The notes: a model not told the origin generated them from the letters alone. Positions 18,441 to 29,673 are shown, numbered from the stretch's first letter. The stretch: DNA of 64,000 nt from Burkholderia latens (GCF_001718795.1 NZ_CP013435.1:1116001-1180000); one strand, 5' to 3'. A program made the numbers and translations.

Positions 18441-19673
18441 GTGAGCCGCCGTCGTGTTGTCGTTACAGGCCTGGGGCTGATTTCGCCTGTTGGCAATAAT
18501 GTTGCCGACGGCTGGGCCAATCTCGTCGCCGGCAAGTCCGGCATCGCCACCGTCACGAAGTTCGATCCGTCGAACCTCGCTTGCCATTTCGCGGGTGAGG
18601 TGAAGGGTTTCAGCGCCGAGGAATACATTCCGGCGAAGGAAGCCCGCAACATGGATACGTTCATCCATTACGGCATCGCAGCCGGCGTCCAGGCCATCCG
18701 GGACAGCGGTCTCGAAGTGAACGAAGCCAATGCTGAACGAATCGGCGTGCTGGTCGGCTCCGGCATCGGCGGCCTGCCGATGATCGAAGACACGCACCAG
18801 ACGTACGTCGATCGCGGCGCACGCCGGATTTCGCCGTTTTTCGTGCCGGGTTCGATCATCAACATGATCTCGGGCCACCTGAGCATCATGTTCGGCCTGA
18901 AGGGCCCGAACCTCGCCGCCGTCACAGCCTGCACGACCGGTCTGCACAGCATCGGCCTCGCCGCGCGCCTGATCCAGGCCGGCGACGCCGACGTGATGGT
19001 CGCCGGTGGTGCCGAATCGACTGTGTCGCCGCTCGGCATTGGCGGCTTCGCGGCTGCACGTGCGCTGTCGACCCGCAACGACGATCCGGCCACCGCGTCC
19101 CGTCCGTGGGACAAGGACCGCGACGGTTTCGTGCTGGGCGAGGGTGCGGGCGTGATGGTGCTCGAGGAGTACGAAGCGGCGAAGGCGCGTGGCGCGAAGA
19201 TCTATGCGGAAGTCTCCGGCTTCGGCATGACGGGCGATGCGTACCACATGACCGCGCCGAACATGGATGGCCCGCGCCGCTGCATGGTCGCGGCGCTGCG
19301 CGACGCCGGCGTGAACCCGGATGAAGTCCAGTACCTGAACGCGCACGGCACGTCGACGCCACTCGGCGACAAGAACGAGTCGGACGCGGTGAAGGCGGCG
19401 TTCGGCGAGCATGCGTACAAGATCGTCGTGAACTCGACGAAGTCGATGACGGGCCACCTGCTGGGTGGCGCGGGCGGCCTCGAGTCGGTGTTCACGGTGC
19501 TCGCGCTGCACAACAACGTGTCGCCGCCGACCATCAACATCTTCAACCAGGACCCCGAGTGCGATCTCGATTACTGCGCGAACACCGCGCGTGACATGAA
19601 GATCGACGTGGCCGTGAAGAACAACTTCGGCTTCGGCGGTACCAACGGCACGCTGGTGTTCAAGCGCGTCTGA
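18441..19673 (+). CDS. fabF: Beta-ketoacyl-ACP synthase II
   Basis: FabF performs the condensation step of chain elongation, including the C16:1 to C18:1 step. The 410-residue protein has catalytic Cys164 in TACTTGLHS and two active-site His in [11 protein letters not shown] and [12 protein letters not shown]. The GTG start at 18441 has an AGAGG site and gives the canonical N-terminus [12 protein letters not shown]. An ATG-like start 33 bases upstream would add eleven unrelated residues. It is separated from acpP by a structured spacer of about 160 bases. Confidence 0.96.
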   Translation: MSRRRVVVTGLGLISPVGNNVADGWANLVAGKSGIATVTKFDPSNLACHFAGEVKGFSAEEYIPAKEARNMDTFIHYGIAAGVQAIRDSGLEVNEANAERIGVLVGSGIGGLPMIEDTHQTYVDRGARRISPFFVPGSIINMISGHLSIMFGLKGPNLAAVTACTTGLHSIGLAARLIQAGDADVMVAGGAESTVSPLGIGGFAAARALSTRNDDPATASRPWDKDRDGFVLGEGAGVMVLEEYEAAKARGAKIYAEVSGFGMTGDAYHMTAPNMDGPRRCMVAALRDAGVNPDEVQYLNAHGTSTPLGDKNESDAVKAAFGEHAYKIVVNSTKSMTGHLLGGAGGLESVFTVLALHNNVSPPTINIFNQDPECDLDYCANTARDMKIDVAVKNNFGFGGTNGTLVFKRV

Positions 19674-19685
19674 CGCAGCAATCGC

Positions 19686-20150
19686 TTGACGAGTCCATTC
19701 GATGCTCCGGCCGGGCGTCCGCAGCGCTTTGCGTTGCGGACCTCGGCCGTGTTGTATCTCGTGCTGGCCGTATTCGTCGCGGCCGCCGCCGCTTCCGCGT
19801 ACCTGTTCTGGGCGCCGCGGGCCGGCGCGGTTGCCGGCGCGTGCGTGTCCGCGGCCACGGCCGCGCTGCTGGCTGTGTGCGCCGCACGGGCTTGTGCCCG
19901 CCGCCTGCCTGCCGAGCTGCAGATCGATGCGTTCGGGGAGATTGCGGCGTTTGGTCGCACCGGGTGCCTGCTGGCCCGCGGTCGCGTAACAGGCCATGCG
20001 CACTGGAGCAGCCTGCTGCTCGTGCTGTCGGTCGGGCAGGGTGCCCGGCCAGCGCGGCCGCTGCTGATTCCGGCCGATGCGCTCGACGCCGCGTCGTTCA
20101 GCGCGCTGTCGGTGCTGGCGCGTACCGCCGGCGCAGCAGGGCGGGCGTGA
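19686..20150 (+). CDS. Small membrane protein, possibly YgfX-like
   Basis: A 154-residue protein with a short hydrophilic N-terminus. Two close hydrophobic helices follow (about 19-43 and 46-66), then a C-terminal domain of about 85 residues. This layout resembles YgfX/CptA-type inner-membrane proteins, but the similarity is topological and I cannot confirm it. The start is proposed as TTG 19686, 12 bases after fabF, because it gives the longest coherent frame; a GTG further in would truncate the first helix. It lies between fabF and rpoE and probably belongs to the fabF transcript. Confidence 0.65.
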   Translation: MTSPFDAPAGRPQRFALRTSAVLYLVLAVFVAAAAASAYLFWAPRAGAVAGACVSAATAALLAVCAARACARRLPAELQIDAFGEIAAFGRTGCLLARGRVTGHAHWSSLLLVLSVGQGARPARPLLIPADALDAASFSALSVLARTAGAAGRA

Positions 20151-20159
20151 TGGCGGCGC

Positions 20160-20176
20160 GGTTACGGACCGTAACC
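20160..20176. promoter_or_regulatory. Perfect 8-1-8 palindrome upstream of rpoE
   Basis: GGTTACGGACCGTAACC is a perfect inverted repeat centred 74 bases before the rpoE start. A TACAAT box (20197-20202) lies about 20 bases downstream, which would place the palindrome over or next to the -35 region. It could be an operator for rpoE or a weak hairpin ending the preceding gene; it has no U-tract. Confidence 0.5.
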
Positions 20177-20241
20177 AGCGGCCAGCGCCGGAACGCTACA
20201 ATAACGCTCCGCGTTGCATCCCTAGTTAACGGATTTGTCAG

Positions 20242-20841
20242 GTGAGTGAAAAAGAAATCGATCAGGCTCTGGTCGAGCGCGTACAGAAGGGCGACAAGGC
20301 AGCGTTCGAACTCCTGGTCTCCAAATACCACCGCAAGATCATTCGGCTGATCTCGCGCCTCGTGCGGGATCCCGCCGAGGTCGAGGATGTGGCCCAGGAC
20401 GCGTTCATCAAGGCGTATCGTGCGCTGCCGCAATTTCGCGGCGAGTCGGCGTTCTACACGTGGTTGTACCGGATTGCCGTCAATACGGCGAAGAACTACC
20501 TTGCGACGCAGGGCCGCCGGGCGCCGACCTCGACCGAGGCCGATGCCGAGGAAGCTGAAACTTTCTCGGACGCAGACCAACTAAGGGATATCAACACGCC
20601 TGAGTCGATGTTGATGAGCAAGCAGATTGCCGAGACGGTCAACGCTGCGATGGCTCTGTTGCCCGAAGAACTGCGCCAGGCAATCACGCTGCGCGAGATC
20701 GAAGGCCTGAGCTACGAAGAGATCGCGGAAATGATGGATTGTCCGATCGGGACGGTCCGGTCGCGAATCTTCCGTGCGCGCGAGGCGATCGCTGCGAAAT
20801 TGCGTCCGCTGCTCGATACGCCCGAAGGCAAGCGCTGGTAA
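20242..20841 (+). CDS. rpoE: RNA polymerase sigma-E factor (AlgU/RpoE type)
   Basis: ECF sigma factor for envelope stress, 199 residues. Region 2 carries EDVAQDAFIKAYRALPQFRGESAFYTWLYRIAVNTAKN. Region 4 carries the helix-turn-helix GLSYEEIAEMMDCPIGTVRSRIFRARE. The sequence closely follows the RpoE/AlgU subgroup. Start GTG 20242 gives VSEKEIDQAL. It is followed by its likely anti-sigma factor (RseA), RseB and MucD in the usual order, so release of sigma-E would be controlled by proteolysis of RseA. Confidence 0.96.
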   Translation: MSEKEIDQALVERVQKGDKAAFELLVSKYHRKIIRLISRLVRDPAEVEDVAQDAFIKAYRALPQFRGESAFYTWLYRIAVNTAKNYLATQGRRAPTSTEADAEEAETFSDADQLRDINTPESMLMSKQIAETVNAAMALLPEELRQAITLREIEGLSYEEIAEMMDCPIGTVRSRIFRAREAIAAKLRPLLDTPEGKRW

Positions 20842-20917
20842 GCGCGATGGGCGCAACGACGCGGGTCGGGGTCTAGTTACGGATAGAGTCGTGGAATCAC
20901 GACGGGGTGTGTGCAAG

Positions 20918-21547
20918 ATGGGGAGCATCATGGGGTCGGTCAATACGCAGTCGCAAGCGTGCTCGCGCGGCGAGCGCCTTTCCGCTCTGGTCGACGGTGA
21001 ACTGTTCGACGGCCCGGATCACGGGCAGTTTCTGGCTGAGCTCGACCGCGCGGATCGCGCTGCGTGGGCCCATTACCACCTGATCGGCGATGCGCTGCGC
21101 TCCGACGAGCTCGCGCTGTCGCCGGCAACCAGCGCCGCGTTCACCGCACGCATGTCGGCCGCGCTCGAAAGCGAGCCGCACCTGCTCGCGCCGGCTGCAG
21201 CGCCGGTCGCCCGCAAGCTGCTGTCGCTGCGCCGCCGTGTCGTGCCCGCATTCGCGGTGGCCGCCGCGGCCGCCACGCTGACCTGGATCGTCGTCCCGCA
21301 GATGCAAACGGCCGGTTCGCCTGGCGCCGTCCAGGTTGCGTCGGCAGGCGCGCCGCAGAATGGCAGCCTGCAGCGCGTGACGGTTGCGCAGGCATCGGCT
21401 CAGCCGGGCCTGCAGGACGTCAACATCATCCGCGACGCGAGTCTCGACCAATACCTCGAAGCGCACCAGCAATTCGCGCAGCAGCCCGTCGTCACGGGTT
21501 CGATGCCGCTGATCCGCGCTGCCGTGACCACCACGCCAGGCCAATAA
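20918..21547 (+). CDS. rseA: Anti-sigma-E factor RseA
   Basis: RseA holds sigma-E at the inner membrane until it is cleaved. The 209-residue protein has an N-terminal cytoplasmic anti-sigma domain (RLSALVDGELFD and WAHYHLIGDALRSDEL). One membrane helix lies at about residues 108-124 (VVPAFAVAAAAATLTWIVV), followed by a periplasmic domain rich in Gln. The start is either ATG 20918 or ATG 20930; the second has a GGGAG site five bases upstream. The region before it is open but not conserved. Confidence 0.88.
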   Translation: MGSIMGSVNTQSQACSRGERLSALVDGELFDGPDHGQFLAELDRADRAAWAHYHLIGDALRSDELALSPATSAAFTARMSAALESEPHLLAPAAAPVARKLLSLRRRVVPAFAVAAAAATLTWIVVPQMQTAGSPGAVQVASAGAPQNGSLQRVTVAQASAQPGLQDVNIIRDASLDQYLEAHQQFAQQPVVTGSMPLIRAAVTTTPGQ

Positions 21548-21552
21548 ACCCG

Positions 21553-22605
21553 ATGCGGACATTGCAGTTGAATCACGCCATCTCCGGATGGAAGCGGCTG
21601 CCGGCCCTCCTGCTTTGCGCAGCCGCCCTGTTGTCCGTTCAATCCCTCCCAGCCAGCGCCCAGCAACCGGACGATCCCGTCGCGACCCGCAAGGGTGCGG
21701 CGGAGTGGCTCGACCGTATCCAGCAGGCCGCGCAACAGCAAAGCTACGAGGGCACGTTCGTCTACCAGCGCGGCGCGTACGTACAGTCGTCGCGCATCGC
21801 GCACGTGGCATCCCGCGACGGCGAGTTCGAGCGGATCGAATCGCTCGACGGCAAGCCGCGCAAGGTACTGCGGCACAACGACGAGCTGTACACGTTCGTG
21901 CCCGAGCGCAAACTCTGCGTGGTCGAACGCCGCCAGACGCGCGATTCGTTTCCCGCGCTGCTCGGCGCGGGCGGCGAGCACGTGATGTCCGTCTATGACG
22001 CGAAGCTGCTCGGCAAGGATCGCGTCGCGGGGATCGACGCGCAGGTCGTCGAGCTCGTTCCCAAGGATGCGTACCGCTTCACGTACAAGCTGTGGGCCGA
22101 TGCCCGCACCGGGCTTCTGCTGCGATCGCAGACGCTCGACGCGAACGATCACGTGCTCGAGCAGGTCGCGTTCTCGCAACTGCAGACGGGCGGTTCCACC
22201 GGCGACAAGTCCGCGATCGCGGCCGGGATCCGTAATCTAAGCGGCTGGACGGTCGTCCGCCCGCCGGTCGCGACGGTCGACATGGAGGCGCAGGGGTGGC
22301 AGATTGCACCGACGATCGCCGGCTTCCGGAAGATTCGCGAGGTGCGCCGGCCGATGGCCGCGCGCGACGCCGGCGATCCGCCGATTCCGGTCGACCAGGC
22401 CGTCTTCACCGATGGTCTCGCAACAATTTCGGTGTTCATCGAACCGGCCGAAAAGAATACGCGCAAGGAAGGCGCGGGCAGCACCGGTGCGACCCACGTT
22501 CTCGTGAAGCGTCGCGGCGACTACTGGATCACCGTACTCGGCGAAGTGCCGCCGGCCACGTTGCAGCAGTTCGCGTCTGCCATAGAATACAAGGCTTCCA
22601 AGTAA
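21553..22605 (+). CDS. rseB: Sigma-E regulatory protein RseB/MucB
   Basis: RseB is a periplasmic protein that binds the RseA periplasmic domain and senses mislocalised lipids or lipoproteins. The 350-residue product has a signal peptide (LPALLLCAAALLSVQSLPASAQ, cleaved near residue 36). A MucB/LolA-like N-terminal domain with YEGTFVYQRG follows, then a C-terminal domain ending in DYWITVLGEVPPATLQQFASAIE. It begins 5 bases after rseA. The open frame upstream of the ATG is a shadow of rseA. Confidence 0.93.
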   Translation: MRTLQLNHAISGWKRLPALLLCAAALLSVQSLPASAQQPDDPVATRKGAAEWLDRIQQAAQQQSYEGTFVYQRGAYVQSSRIAHVASRDGEFERIESLDGKPRKVLRHNDELYTFVPERKLCVVERRQTRDSFPALLGAGGEHVMSVYDAKLLGKDRVAGIDAQVVELVPKDAYRFTYKLWADARTGLLLRSQTLDANDHVLEQVAFSQLQTGGSTGDKSAIAAGIRNLSGWTVVRPPVATVDMEAQGWQIAPTIAGFRKIREVRRPMAARDAGDPPIPVDQAVFTDGLATISVFIEPAEKNTRKEGAGSTGATHVLVKRRGDYWITVLGEVPPATLQQFASAIEYKASK

Positions 22606-22621
22606 CGCTACGGCTTCCGAC

Positions 22622-24121
22622 ATGACGAAACTCACGCTGCGTAAAGTGCTCGCGGCGGCGGCGCTGTGTGCCTGCCTGCCGCTCGTCCCGCAAACCGCGG
22701 CCGCTGTCACGCCTCCCGCTGCCAGCCTTCCCGATTTCGCCGACCTGGTTGAAAAGGTCGGGCCCGCGGTCGTGAATATCCGGACCACCGCCAACGTGCC
22801 GGTGCCCGGCCCGCGCGGCGTGCTGCCGCCGGGCTTCGACAACGGCGACATGTCGGAATTCTTCCGGCGCTTCTTCGGCATCCCGCTGCCGCAGGCGCCG
22901 GGCAACGGTGGCGGCAACGGGAGTCCGAAAAACGCGCCGGCGCCCGATAACGGGCCCGACACCGAGCAGAACCGCGGCGTCGGTTCCGGCTTCATCGTGT
23001 CGGCGGACGGTTACGTGATGACGAATGCGCACGTCGTCGACGATGCGGACACCATCTACGTGACGCTGACCGACAAGCGCGAGTTCAAGGCGAAGCTGAT
23101 CGGCGTCGACGACCGCACGGACGTGGCCGTCGTCAAGATCCAGGCGTCGAACCTGCCGGTTGTCGCGATCGGCGATTCGAACAAGGTGCGGGTGGGCGAG
23201 TGGGTCGTCGCAATCGGCTCGCCGTTCGGCCTCGACAACACCGTGACGGCCGGCATCGTCAGCTCGAAGAGCCGCAATACCGGCGACTACCTGCCGTTCA
23301 TCCAGACCGACGTCGCGGTGAACCCGGGCAATTCCGGCGGCCCGCTGATCAACATGCAAGGCGAGGTGATCGGCATCAATTCGCAGATCTACAGCCGCAC
23401 CGGCGGATTCATGGGCATTTCATTCGCGATCCCGATCGACGAGGCGATGCGCGTGGCCGACCAGCTGAAGGCGACGGGCAAGGTCACGCGCGGCCGCATC
23501 GCGGTGGCGATCGGCGAGGTGACGAAGGACGTGGCCGACTCGATCGGGCTGCCGAAGGCGGAAGGCGCGCTCGTCAGCAGCGTCGAACCGGGCGGGCCGG
23601 CCGACAAGGCTGGCATCCAGCCGGGCGACATCATCCTGAAATTCAACGGCCGCCCGGTCGATGCCGCGTCGGATCTGCCGCGCATGGTCGGCGACACGAA
23701 GCCGGGCACGAAGGCGACCGTCAGCGTGTGGCGCAAGGGTCAGGCGCGCGATCTGCCGATCACGATCGCCGAGACGCCGACGGACACGACCGCGAAGACA
23801 GCGCAGCGCAAGAACGTGCCGCAAAAGCCGCGTCAGGCCAATTCGCTCGGCCTGACGGTCAGTGACATTCCGGCGGAGCAGATGAAGTCGCTGAAGCTGA
23901 AGAACGGCGTGCAGATCGACGGTGTCGACGGTCCGGCCGTGCGTGCGGGGCTGCAGCGCGGCGATATCGTGCTGCGCGTCGGCGACACGGACATCACGAG
24001 CGCGAAGCAGTTCGCCGACGTGACGTCGCAGCTCGATCCGCAGAAGGCCGTCGCGGTGCTCGTGCGGCGCGGCGACAACACGCAGTTCGTGCCGGTGCGT
24101 CCGCGCCCGACGCAGAAGTAA
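22622..24121 (+). CDS. mucD: Periplasmic serine protease MucD/DegP
   Basis: HtrA-family protease and chaperone that removes misfolded envelope proteins. The 499-residue precursor has a signal peptide (about 1-28), then the trypsin-like domain with His137 (TNAHVVDD), Asp167 (RTDVAVVKI) and Ser238 (GNSGGPL). Two PDZ domains follow (about 265-360 and 400-490). A Gly/Asn/Pro-rich insertion lies at residues 90-115, in the region of the regulatory loop. It is the fourth gene of the sigma-E module, 16 bases after rseB, matching MucD of Pseudomonas in gene order. Confidence 0.95.
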   Translation: MTKLTLRKVLAAAALCACLPLVPQTAAAVTPPAASLPDFADLVEKVGPAVVNIRTTANVPVPGPRGVLPPGFDNGDMSEFFRRFFGIPLPQAPGNGGGNGSPKNAPAPDNGPDTEQNRGVGSGFIVSADGYVMTNAHVVDDADTIYVTLTDKREFKAKLIGVDDRTDVAVVKIQASNLPVVAIGDSNKVRVGEWVVAIGSPFGLDNTVTAGIVSSKSRNTGDYLPFIQTDVAVNPGNSGGPLINMQGEVIGINSQIYSRTGGFMGISFAIPIDEAMRVADQLKATGKVTRGRIAVAIGEVTKDVADSIGLPKAEGALVSSVEPGGPADKAGIQPGDIILKFNGRPVDAASDLPRMVGDTKPGTKATVSVWRKGQARDLPITIAETPTDTTAKTAQRKNVPQKPRQANSLGLTVSDIPAEQMKSLKLKNGVQIDGVDGPAVRAGLQRGDIVLRVGDTDITSAKQFADVTSQLDPQKAVAVLVRRGDNTQFVPVRPRPTQK

Positions 24122-24128
24122 CGCGCCG

Positions 24129-24365
24129 ATGTTCACACTCTACGGCCGCGGCTGGTGCCATCTGTGCGACGACATGCGCGATGCACTGGCGCCGGTGGCG
24201 GCCGAGTTCGGCGTCGCGGTCGACTACGTCGACATCGATGCCGATCCGGCGCTCGTCGCCCGCTATGACGAGGACGTGCCGGTGTTATTGCTGGACGGCG
24301 CGGAAGTGTGTCGTCATCGTTTCGACGACGCGAAAGTGCGCGGCGCGCTCGCGGCCCGGCGTTGA
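24129..24365 (+). CDS. Glutaredoxin-like thioredoxin-fold protein (DUF836 type)
   Basis: A 78-residue thioredoxin-fold protein beginning MFTLYGRGWCHLC, with a redox pair Cys10/Cys13 (CHLC). The cis-Pro motif is DVPVLLLDG. The small size and the CxxC followed by DDM match the glutaredoxin-like family often found downstream of mucD or next to lepA. It starts 7 bases after the mucD stop. Its disulfide substrate is unknown; no signal peptide is present, so it acts in the cytoplasm. Confidence 0.85.
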   Translation: MFTLYGRGWCHLCDDMRDALAPVAAEFGVAVDYVDIDADPALVARYDEDVPVLLLDGAEVCRHRFDDAKVRGALAARR

Positions 24366-24584
24366 ACCTTGTCTGGCGCCGATCGATCGTGCCCCATCGG
24401 GGCGCGGGGATGGGCTTGGCCGGCCTGATGCTTCGGATGTGGCGCTGACCGGGCGTCTCTAACCGGTCGTCCCAAATTACCGCCCGGCACAGGCCTTTTC
24501 GGCTAAAATAGGCCGTTTTTTCACCGACTTACAAGGCGTGCTCCGCAGTCGTCGAGCGCGCCTTTTTCGCTTGATCGGCACTGA

Positions 24585-26378
<1,794 letters not shown>

Positions 26379-26394
26379 CAGGACTGATCCTTTT

Positions 26395-27288
26395 ATGAAT
26401 TTTGCGCTGATTCTTTTTGTGCTCGTCGTCGTGACGGGCGTAGCGTGGGTGTTGGACAAACTGGTGTTCCTGCCGCGGCGTCGCAAGGCGGCCGACTCGG
26501 CGATCGAGGAGTTCGATCGGCAGCAATCGCGCATCGACAAGCGATTCGCGGACGAAAACGCGGCGCAGACGCGTTCGAAGCTGCGTGACGAAAAGCTGCG
26601 CCAGCCCTGGTGGCTCGAGTACACCGCGAGCTTCTTCCCGGTGATCCTCGCTGTGTTCGTCGTGCGTTCGTTCATCGTCGAACCGTTCAAGATCCCGTCC
26701 GGCTCGATGGTGCCGACGCTGCTCGTCGGCGACTTCATCCTCGTCAACAAGTTCGAATACGGCCTGCGCCTGCCGGTCACGAACACGAAGATCACGCAGG
26801 GCAGCCCGCTGTCGCGCGGCGACGTCGTCGTGTTCCGTTATCCGAAGGACGAGTCGGTCGACTACATCAAGCGCGTGATCGGCCTGCCGGGCGACACGGT
26901 TGCCTACCAGGACAAGCAGCTGACGATCAACGGCCAGCCGGTGCCTGAAACGCCGCTGCCCGACTACTTCGACGACGAGCGCCAGAATTACGCGAAGCAG
27001 TTCGAGGAAACGATCGGTACGAAGAAGAACGCGATCCTCAACAATCCGGCCGTGCCGCCGTTCGTGATGGGCGCCTACGACTATCCGTATCGCGACAACT
27101 GCACGTACAACAGCCGCGGCGTGATCTGCAAGGTGCCGCCCGGGCACTACTTCATGATGGGCGACAACCGCGACAACAGCGCGGACAGCCGCTACTGGGG
27201 TTTCGTGCCGGACAACAACATCGTCGGCCGCGCGTTCTTCATCTGGATGAACTTCGGCGATCTGAAGCGCATCGGTTCCTTCAACTGA
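26395..27288 (+). CDS. lepB: Signal peptidase I
   Basis: LepB cleaves signal peptides of exported preproteins. The 297-residue inner-membrane protein has two membrane helices (about 2-22 and 76-96). Nucleophile Ser104 is in PSGSMVPTL and the general base Lys159 in DYIKRVIGLPGD. The GDNRDNSADSRYWG box is near the C-terminus. It is cotranscribed with lepA. The spacer to rnc (153 bases) contains a strong hairpin. Confidence 0.97.
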   Translation: MNFALILFVLVVVTGVAWVLDKLVFLPRRRKAADSAIEEFDRQQSRIDKRFADENAAQTRSKLRDEKLRQPWWLEYTASFFPVILAVFVVRSFIVEPFKIPSGSMVPTLLVGDFILVNKFEYGLRLPVTNTKITQGSPLSRGDVVVFRYPKDESVDYIKRVIGLPGDTVAYQDKQLTINGQPVPETPLPDYFDDERQNYAKQFEETIGTKKNAILNNPAVPPFVMGAYDYPYRDNCTYNSRGVICKVPPGHYFMMGDNRDNSADSRYWGFVPDNNIVGRAFFIWMNFGDLKRIGSFN

Positions 27289-27305
27289 TCTCGTTCGACT
27301 CGCAT

Positions 27306-27340
27306 GCAATACGCGACGCACGGGCCGCGTCGCGTATTGC
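27306..27340 (+). promoter_or_regulatory. 14-bp perfect hairpin between lepB and rnc
   Basis: GCAATACGCGACGC (27306-27319) and GCGTCGCGTATTGC (27327-27340) form a perfect 14-bp stem with a 7-base loop. No U-tract follows (CGAACTACTTT), so it is not a typical intrinsic terminator. A long regular stem just upstream of rnc could be an RNase III processing site, since RNase III is known in E. coli to cleave its own leader. Confidence 0.65.
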
Positions 27341-27404
27341 CGAACTACTTTAAGAACCGGCGGTAACACCGTCTCGTCACGCCTTTTCGCGTCCGGCCGT
27401 GCCG

Positions 27405-27434
27405 TTTCGGCCAGACCGGCGCCCGCGTTATACT
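27405..27434 (+). promoter_or_regulatory. Candidate -10 element immediately before rnc
   Basis: TATACT (27429-27434) ends 7 bases before the rnc ATG at 27442. A weak -35 (TTTCGG, 27405-27410) lies 18 bases upstream. If used, transcription would start at or beside the A of the ATG, giving a leaderless message. No ribosome-binding site is visible before this ATG. Confidence 0.4.
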
Positions 27435-27441
27435 CCTGCAC

Positions 27442-28713
27442 ATGCCCCTATCCCAGTTGGAAAGCCGGCTGCGCTACGAATTTCGCAATGCGGAATTGTT
27501 GCGCCAGGCTTTGACCCATCGCAGTCACAGCGCCACGCACAACGAACGGCTCGAGTTTCTCGGCGACTCCGTTCTGAATTGCGCGGTGGCGGCCCTTTTG
27601 TTCCAGCGTTTCGGCAAGCTGGACGAAGGCGATCTGTCGCGCGTGCGCGCCAACCTCGTGAAGCAGCAGTCGCTGTACGAAATCGCTCAGGCCCTGAATA
27701 TTTCCGAAGGGTTGCGGCTGGGCGAGGGCGAGCTGCGCAGCGGCGGTTTCCGCCGCCCGTCGATCCTCGCGGACGCGTTCGAAGCCATCATCGGGGCCGT
27801 GTTCCTCGATGGCGGCTTCGAAGCCGCCCAAGGGGTCATCAAGCGTCTCTATATCCCGATTCTCGACCACATCGATCCGCGCACGCTTGGCAAGGACGCG
27901 AAGACGCTGCTGCAGGAATACCTGCAGGGGCACAAGATCGCGCTGCCGACCTATACGGTCGTCGCGACGCATGGTGCGGCGCACAATCAGCAGTTCGAGG
28001 TCGAATGCACGGTGCCGAAGCTGGACGTGAAGGTGTCGGGTTCCGGCGCGAGCCGCCGTGCGGCGGAGCAGGCGGCCGCGAAGAAGGCGCTCGACGAGGT
28101 GCTGGCGGCTGCGCCGATGCTTGCCGCGAAACCGAAGCGTTCGAAAAACGCGCGCGGATCGAAGCATGCGGAGCCTGAAATCGTGCCCGGCGTGAAGGGC
28201 GTACAGGAAGCGCTCGACCTTCGTTCTCCGGAACGAAAGGAGCGTGCGGCGGCGCGTGATGCGAAGGCAGCGGCCGCAGCGTCCGGCGCCGGTGCTGAGC
28301 CGGCCGAGCGGCCGGCTCAGGCTCCAATGGCGGCGATTCGCGCCGCGCATGTGGAAACGGGCGCGGACAAGGCCGACCGGCCCGCAAAGCAGTCGGCCGA
28401 CAAACCTGCGGACAAGCCGTCCGAGAAACCGCCGGAGAAGACGTCCGATCGCAACGAGGCGGGCCCGCGCGCCGTGGACAAGCCGTCCGAGCGCGCCGAC
28501 AAGCCCGCGGAAGGTCCCCGCGCCGGCGACAAGTCGGCGGCTTCGCCGGCCGACCCCGCCGCGACGCCGGCCGACAAGCCGGCTTCGGGTTCCGACGTCG
28601 CGGCGCGGCCCGCTCCGCGCGCGCGCGATGCCGCGACGTCCGACACCGAGACGCCGGCCGGCGGTGCGAGCCTCGCTGCCGCCCAGGCGCGTGCGGCCGA
28701 TGCCGGCCACTGA
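27442..28713 (+). CDS. rnc: Ribonuclease III with long disordered C-terminal tail
   Basis: RNase III cleaves double-stranded RNA, including rRNA precursors. The catalytic domain has the signature [10 protein letters not shown] (34-43) and the second acidic cluster in [18 protein letters not shown] (108-125). The double-stranded-RNA-binding domain covers about 155-225 and ends [18 protein letters not shown]. The 423-residue protein is nearly twice the usual 225-250. From about residue 225 it is low-complexity, rich in Lys, Pro, Ala and Asp, with DKPSEKP-like repeats. The gene precedes era and recO, a conserved operon. Codon use in the tail looks like the rest of the gene and the frame is intact. 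Confidence 0.96.
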   Translation: MPLSQLESRLRYEFRNAELLRQALTHRSHSATHNERLEFLGDSVLNCAVAALLFQRFGKLDEGDLSRVRANLVKQQSLYEIAQALNISEGLRLGEGELRSGGFRRPSILADAFEAIIGAVFLDGGFEAAQGVIKRLYIPILDHIDPRTLGKDAKTLLQEYLQGHKIALPTYTVVATHGAAHNQQFEVECTVPKLDVKVSGSGASRRAAEQAAAKKALDEVLAAAPMLAAKPKRSKNARGSKHAEPEIVPGVKGVQEALDLRSPERKERAAARDAKAAAAASGAGAEPAERPAQAPMAAIRAAHVETGADKADRPAKQSADKPADKPSEKPPEKTSDRNEAGPRAVDKPSERADKPAEGPRAGDKSAASPADPAATPADKPASGSDVAARPAPRARDAATSDTETPAGGASLAAAQARAADAGH

Positions 28714-28773
28714 ATTGCCCATCGATCGCGCCGCGCGCCGCGCGGCCGGTTCCGAACCTGTCTCCCAAACGAT

Positions 28774-29673
28774 ATGAACACTCCCGCTCCTACCGGTTTC
28801 CGCTGCGGCATGATCGCGATCGTGGGCCGTCCCAACGTCGGCAAGTCGACGTTGATGAACGCACTTGTCGGCCAGAAGATCAGCATCACGTCGCGCAAGG
28901 CGCAGACGACCCGCCATCGCATCACCGGCATCAATACGTTCGACGACGCGCAATTCGTGTTCGTCGACACGCCGGGCTTCCAGACCCGCCACAGCACCGC
29001 GCTGAACCGCTCGCTGAATCGCGCGGTCACGTCGACGCTCACGTCGGTCGACGTGATCCTGTTCGTGATCGAGGCGGGCCGCTTCGGGCCGGACGACCAG
29101 AAGGTGCTCGACCTGATTCCGCCCGGCATGCCGACGCTGCTGATCGCGAACAAGATCGACCGTGTGGCCGACAAGGCATCGTTGTTCCCGTTCATGCAGC
29201 AGATGAGCGGACTGCGCGAGTTCACCGAACTCGTGCCGCTGTCCGCGCAGCGTCCGGAAGACATCAAGCGCCTGCTCGACACGATCAAGCCATATCTGCC
29301 GGAAGGCGAGCCGATCTACGGCGAGGACGAGCTGACCGATCGCAGCTCGCGCTTTCTTGCGGCCGAAATCCTGCGGGAGAAGGTGTTCCGCTGGACCGGC
29401 GACGAATTGCCGTACACGAGCACCGTGCTGATCGACAAGTTCGAAGAGGAAGGGCGCCTGAAGCGCATCTTCGCGACGATTCTCGTCGAGCGCGATTCGC
29501 ACAAGGCGATGGTGATCGGCAAGAAAGGCGAGAAGCTCAAGCAGATCAGCACCGAAGCGCGGATGGACATGGAAAAGCTGTTCGACGGCCCCGTGTATCT
29601 CGAGACCTTCGTGAAGGTGAAGAGCGGCTGGGCCGACAACGAGGCGGGGCTGCGCGCCTATGGGTACGAATGA
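28774..29673 (+). CDS. era: GTPase Era
   Basis: Era is a GTPase that binds the 3' end of 16S rRNA during 30S assembly. The 299-residue protein has the P-loop GRPNVGKS (18-25), DTPGFQT and NKIDRV motifs. A C-terminal KH domain contains [17 protein letters not shown]. It follows rnc by 60 bases and overlaps recO by 14 bases, so the three are almost certainly cotranscribed. Confidence 0.98.
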   Translation: MNTPAPTGFRCGMIAIVGRPNVGKSTLMNALVGQKISITSRKAQTTRHRITGINTFDDAQFVFVDTPGFQTRHSTALNRSLNRAVTSTLTSVDVILFVIEAGRFGPDDQKVLDLIPPGMPTLLIANKIDRVADKASLFPFMQQMSGLREFTELVPLSAQRPEDIKRLLDTIKPYLPEGEPIYGEDELTDRSSRFLAAEILREKVFRWTGDELPYTSTVLIDKFEEEGRLKRIFATILVERDSHKAMVIGKKGEKLKQISTEARMDMEKLFDGPVYLETFVKVKSGWADNEAGLRAYGYE

